Below, piece after piece: positions 33,749-36,244 of a stretch of 36,244 bases of DNA. The DNA is taken from positions 1 to 36,244 of the forward strand of contig JAEDJT010000011.1 in NCBI GenBank assembly GCA_016296185.1, in the 5' to 3' direction. The position numbers and the translations under genes are program-made. Source of the stretch: Bacilli bacterium. Its GTDB lineage: Bacteria > Bacillota_I > Bacilli_A > RF39 > UBA660. Below the pieces are notes generated by a model, which ran no database searches, was not told where the DNA came from, and saw nothing but the letters and a program-made list of their open reading frames with translations. Each line of letters starts with the position of its first letter. Position 1 is the stretch's first letter.

Positions 33749-33937
33749 ATTTTACTTATATATAGTACAAATAGTATTATGTGTTTTCCCTTTATTTTAC
33801 GGGCATTTAGTACATTATATTATTAGTATTATCTATATTATAAATATTACTAATTTTATATATTACGTGGACAGATCGTGGACAAAAATCATTTTATCAC
33901 AACAATTTGTTTACCTGCATTCATTATATACTAAATT
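33749..33937. other. Gene-free AT-rich segment
   Basis: No gene is supported. It contains a direct repeat CGTGGACA at 33866-33873 and 33877-33884 (11-bp period). It could be the junction between chromosome and the mobile-looking right end. Confidence 0.4.
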
Positions 33938-35191
33938 TTAAAAATACACAATGCTAGATAATCCTTTTAACGAATTATGCATAGATTTTGAGTTTTTGTG
34001 CGATGAACCCCTTAACAAACTAGATACAACTGGATCCCATTCAAATCCACAAATCTTACACCTAGTTTTAATTTTTGAATGTCTTCCAGTATATTCTCCA
34101 ATTATCTCTATATCTGGATTTATGTTTTTCAATTCATTTATTAAACAGTCTTTTTCTTTCAAAAATTTTTCATGAGCTTTTTTTGTTCCACATTTTCTGC
34201 AACCATCACCAGCCAACATATTGAAAGGAACACCACTCCATTCAAATCCACATATATTACATTTAACTTTTATTCTTTTATTTGAATTAACATATTTATC
34301 AATAACTTGTATATTTGGATGAACTTCGCTCATCCTTTTGCAGAATATATCATGTGTCATTGATTTTGAGTTTTCATATGCTTCATTCTCTATAGTTATG
34401 TAATCTTCTTCAGATAAATTATTCAATATACTATATTTATTGCATAATTCTTTAACCAATTGTTTTAAATAAACATGATCCATTTTATTTAGATCATCAG
34501 TAAATATATAGCAATTTTTATCAAAAGGTTTTAATGAATTTTTTGGAAACATATCATAAATAGTAATTAAATCAATATTTTTATCTGAACATTTTTCTCT
34601 CTTTATTCTATCTCGTTCAATATTATTTTTATGTAAATTCCAATTACCTGGTTCTAATGCAAAATTATATTTTGGAATATAAATATCTAGTTCCATTCCT
34701 ATTGTTTTTCTATCACGTGATAATACTTCATCATTTCCTATTATTCTTGCCAAAGACAAATATAGAAATTGTTCCATAAAGCTTGTTCCCGATTTAGCAC
34801 ATTTAGGACACCCATGTCCCTGTAACAACGAATATGCTTTTACTTCCCATTCGTTTTCACATCTATTACACTTACATAAAACAAAGTCATGATGTGATTT
34901 ATATTCACTTAATAATGTAACTCCGTTATTAATTTGTTTAAGTTCCTTTTGAAACTCATCATGAGTTTTCTTATGAGTTTTTCCTTTATTATTTTCTATT
35001 CCTCTAATTACTCTACATTTTGGACACGCTCTACCTTGAAGCAAAGAATACGCTTTGGCTTCCCATATATTATTACATCGAGAACATTTAACTTTGACAT
35101 AATCAGTAGCTTTTGTATATTTACCAATTAGAATTACAAGAGGATTTTTTAATTCTAATTCACATTTAAATTGTTCATGCGTCTTACTCAT
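33938..35191 (-). CDS. Zinc-ribbon repeat protein with central PD-(D/E)XK-like nuclease
   Basis: The 417-residue protein has two zinc ribbons at the N-terminus (C36/C39-C56/C59 and C108/C111-C128/C131) and two at the C-terminus (C311/C314-C331/C334, then C378/C381 only). The repeats share CxxC, a tryptophan and LLQG-GCPKC. Between the pairs, about residues 135-235 look like a PD-(D/E)XK or Vsr-like nuclease: E140, ELDIYIP (D169), ALEPG (E180) and H187. The last ribbon has lost its second CxxC and ends in a Ser/His/Lys tail. AAGGAG precedes ATG 35191, and TATAAT is at 35220-35215. The architecture is typical of phage and integrative-element cargo; a DNA-targeting role is inferred. Confidence 0.72.
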   Translation of the reverse strand: MSKTHEQFKCELELKNPLVILIGKYTKATDYVKVKCSRCNNIWEAKAYSLLQGRACPKCRVIRGIENNKGKTHKKTHDEFQKELKQINNGVTLLSEYKSHHDFVLCKCNRCENEWEVKAYSLLQGHGCPKCAKSGTSFMEQFLYLSLARIIGNDEVLSRDRKTIGMELDIYIPKYNFALEPGNWNLHKNNIERDRIKREKCSDKNIDLITIYDMFPKNSLKPFDKNCYIFTDDLNKMDHVYLKQLVKELCNKYSILNNLSEEDYITIENEAYENSKSMTHDIFCKRMSEVHPNIQVIDKYVNSNKRIKVKCNICGFEWSGVPFNMLAGDGCRKCGTKKAHEKFLKEKDCLINELKNINPDIEIIGEYTGRHSKIKTRCKICGFEWDPVVSSLLRGSSHKNSKSMHNSLKGLSSIVYF

Positions 35192-35214
35192 AAGAATACT
35201 CCTTTCACACTTAT

Positions 35215-35220
35215 ATTATA
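35215..35220 (-). promoter_or_regulatory. -10 element of the zinc-ribbon nuclease gene
   Basis: TATAAT lies 23 nt upstream of the start codon; no -35 match. Confidence 0.5.
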
Positions 35221-35268
35221 CTATAAATATATGTATTATCCTAATGAACAATTTTATAAAATACGTGG

Positions 35269-35372
35269 CACGTTTTGTTCTGAAAGAATGAAAGTGGCGA
35301 TAGTATTTTAATTAAAAAGACGGACACGTTTTGTTGAAATTGTATTTCAATGAAAGTGAAAAAAGTCTTTTT
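35269..35372. repeat. Two tandem related hairpins, CACGTTTTGTT...AATGAAAGTG
   Basis: Copy 1 spans 35269-35296 and copy 2 35325-35358. Both start CACGTTTTGTT and end AATGAAAGTG, with unlike centres (a short CTGAAAG and the longer inverted GAAAT-TGT-ATTTC). Copy 2 is further closed by AAAAAGAC (35314-35321) and GTCTTTTT (35365-35372), then a T-rich run, giving a terminator-like structure on the plus strand. No ORF is present. Confidence 0.6.
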
Positions 35373-35400
35373 ATTTTTTTATGAAGCTAAATGCTGAAAT

Positions 35401-35448
35401 AAAAAAAGAGCACCTTTACTACTTATGAAAGTTTGTAGTATTGGTGCT
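35401..35448 (-). terminator. Terminator downstream of mobV and oriT-like site
   Basis: The stem AGCACC(TT)TACTAC/GTAGTA(TT)GGTGCT at 35409-35448 has a 12-nt loop and seven following T on the minus strand. It probably ends the mobV transcript. Confidence 0.8.
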
Positions 35449-35459
35449 TTATTGGGATT

Positions 35460-35535
35460 CCAAAGGGTTTATCCTTGGCACACATAGTTATTGGCTCTGC
35501 CAATATCGTAGTGTGTTACTATAATGAAATTATAG
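35460..35535 (+). other. oriT-like (MobV RSA-type) region
   Basis: Three inverted repeats lie in line: CCAAAGG/CCTTGG (35460-35478, one bulge); a long hairpin CACAC...ATTGGC-TCT-GCCAAT...GTGTG (35479-35515); and CTATAAT-GAA-ATTATAG (35519-35535). The sequence TAGTGTG-TTAC at 35509-35519 matches the nick region known for MobV plasmids such as pMV158 (TAGTGTG/TTA), which places a nick between 35515 and 35516. It lies 8 nt beyond the mobV stop codon, in antisense orientation to it. Match by eye; nicking is inferred. Confidence 0.68.
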
Positions 35536-35543
35536 TTCTTAGT

Positions 35544-36244
35544 TTAAAATCCAATATCGAAATCATCATCTTTATCAATTTCATCTCTATAATTGGATTT
35601 TATTGGCTGTTTCATATAAGAAGGAACGTTTGCATATTCAAATAATTCATCTTGTCTTTCAGTTCCTACTGATGTTTTATAAACATCTTTATTATTAAAT
35701 AAGTTTTTATCATATATATCTTTTACTTTATCAGTAACAATATCTTTTGTTTCTTCATTTCCTCTTATAAGAAGTTTTCTAAAGAATTCTATAAGTTTTT
35801 CAACTATTTCATATATGTAATCTTTTAATCCTTTATTTTCTTCTTCTAATTCATCATTTCTCTGTTTTAAATATTTTACTTCATTAGTAAGATTTTTATT
35901 TTTTCTTTCTAGTGTATTATAAGAATCAACTTGATCTTTTACTTCTCCTAAAACTACTTCAACTCTATCTTGTACACCCATCAAATCATCAACTTCTTTT
36001 ATAACTCTATTCATAGAATCAAATGTTTCTTTTTTTACTTTTACATAATCTTTATCAAACAGGATATTCTTTTTATCTTTAAGGCTTTCATTAAACTCAT
36101 TTAGTTCATATTCTAATCTAGAATGTTTATTACCTAAATCTTTATTTAAACTATTAGTTATCTTTTTTAATTCTTTTATTCTTATATGTTCTCTATCACT
36201 ATTCTTTATTCCTCTTTCTAAATCAAATCCTTTATCATTAAGTC
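35544..36244 (-). CDS. MobV-family relaxase (Pre/Mob), 3' part, cut by the window edge
   Basis: The frame is open to the right edge (36244), so the N-terminal catalytic domain is outside the window. The visible 232 residues begin at the known junction GFDLERGIKNSDREHIR..., a hallmark of MobV/Pre relaxases just after the catalytic domain, then continue as a long Lys/Glu-rich coiled coil, with an internal helix EIVEKLIEFFRKLL, and an acidic end DKDDDFDIGF. An internal ATG at 36014 is not the start. MobV proteins nick oriT/RSA and mobilize plasmids or integrative elements. An oriT-like site lies just beyond the stop. Confidence 0.9.
   Translation of the reverse strand, partial: LNDKGFDLERGIKNSDREHIRIKELKKITNSLNKDLGNKHSRLEYELNEFNESLKDKKNILFDKDYVKVKKETFDSMNRVIKEVDDLMGVQDRVEVVLGEVKDQVDSYNTLERKNKNLTNEVKYLKQRNDELEEENKGLKDYIYEIVEKLIEFFRKLLIRGNEETKDIVTDKVKDIYDKNLFNNKDVYKTSVGTERQDELFEYANVPSYMKQPIKSNYRDEIDKDDDFDIGF

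Noticed and set aside
33866..33937. Plus-strand tail as the 3' end of an integrase
   Set aside because: The short reading frames show no conserved catalytic motif; the repeat alone is not evidence.
33675..33941. Plus-strand open frame of 88 codons with hydrophobic runs
   Set aside because: No Shine-Dalgarno, AT-driven Leu/Ile/Tyr composition, and it runs through the antisense of the SEC-C motif and a noncoding region.
34711..34722. TATCACGTGATA palindrome
   Set aside because: It lies in the nuclease coding sequence, with no promoter nearby; likely chance, and not a parS match.
1..36244. CRISPR arrays, tRNA or rRNA genes, IS elements
   Set aside because: No regularly spaced repeats, cloverleaf-like sequence, rRNA motif or transposase was seen on reading both strands.

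Overview
The window is AT-rich and gene-dense, and it reads as a low-GC Firmicutes chromosome (Bacilli-type lineage). The gene order from parA leftward matches the oriC-proximal block known from Bacillus: parA, parB, mscS, DUF951, ychF, rpsF-ssb-rpsR, rplI-dnaB, walJ and rlmH. Nearly every gene lies on the minus strand, so replication probably runs right to left, with oriC somewhere beyond the right part of this block (inference). UGA is a stop codon here: prfB is present with a programmed UGA frameshift, so this is not a code-4 mollicute. A convincing gerQ (spore coat) gene suggests a spore-forming or recently spore-forming ancestor. I cannot name the species.

Layout. At 16-4.8 kb are whiA and yvcK, then an ftsE-ftsX operon with a secreted coiled-coil M23 peptidase. 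At 4.8-8.0 kb is a mixed-strand patch: yitT-like, gerQ (+), an MBL hydrolase, lemA-like (+) and ung, closed by dense bidirectional terminators. At 8.0-12.7 kb is the operon rplI-dnaB-M23/LysM/G5 peptidase-walJ-rlmH. A lone plus-strand murC follows, then rpsF-ssb-rpsR with a possible S6:S18 leader. At 15.2-20.7 kb are ychF, abgT-like, DUF951, mscS, parB and parA. At 20.7-26.1 kb is prfB-tilS-ftsH, then a ttcA-like gene.

From 26 kb rightward the content becomes accessory. It holds a 930-residue unrecognised protein with tandem 97-residue repeats, a GNAT acetyltransferase, a four-gene operon of WXG100/ESX-like proteins (one carrying a beta-propeller) ending in a lipoprotein, and an autoregulated-looking TetR/methyltransferase pair with twin operators. 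The right end has the signature of a mobilizable element: a zinc-ribbon/PD-(D/E)XK-like nuclease, a MobV relaxase cut by the window edge, and an oriT-like hairpin just past the relaxase 3' end.

The most interesting parts are the ESX-like operon with an internal terminator, the repeat protein with its recent internal duplication, and the mobV/oriT/tandem-hairpin segment. No rRNA, tRNA, CRISPR array or IS element was seen.
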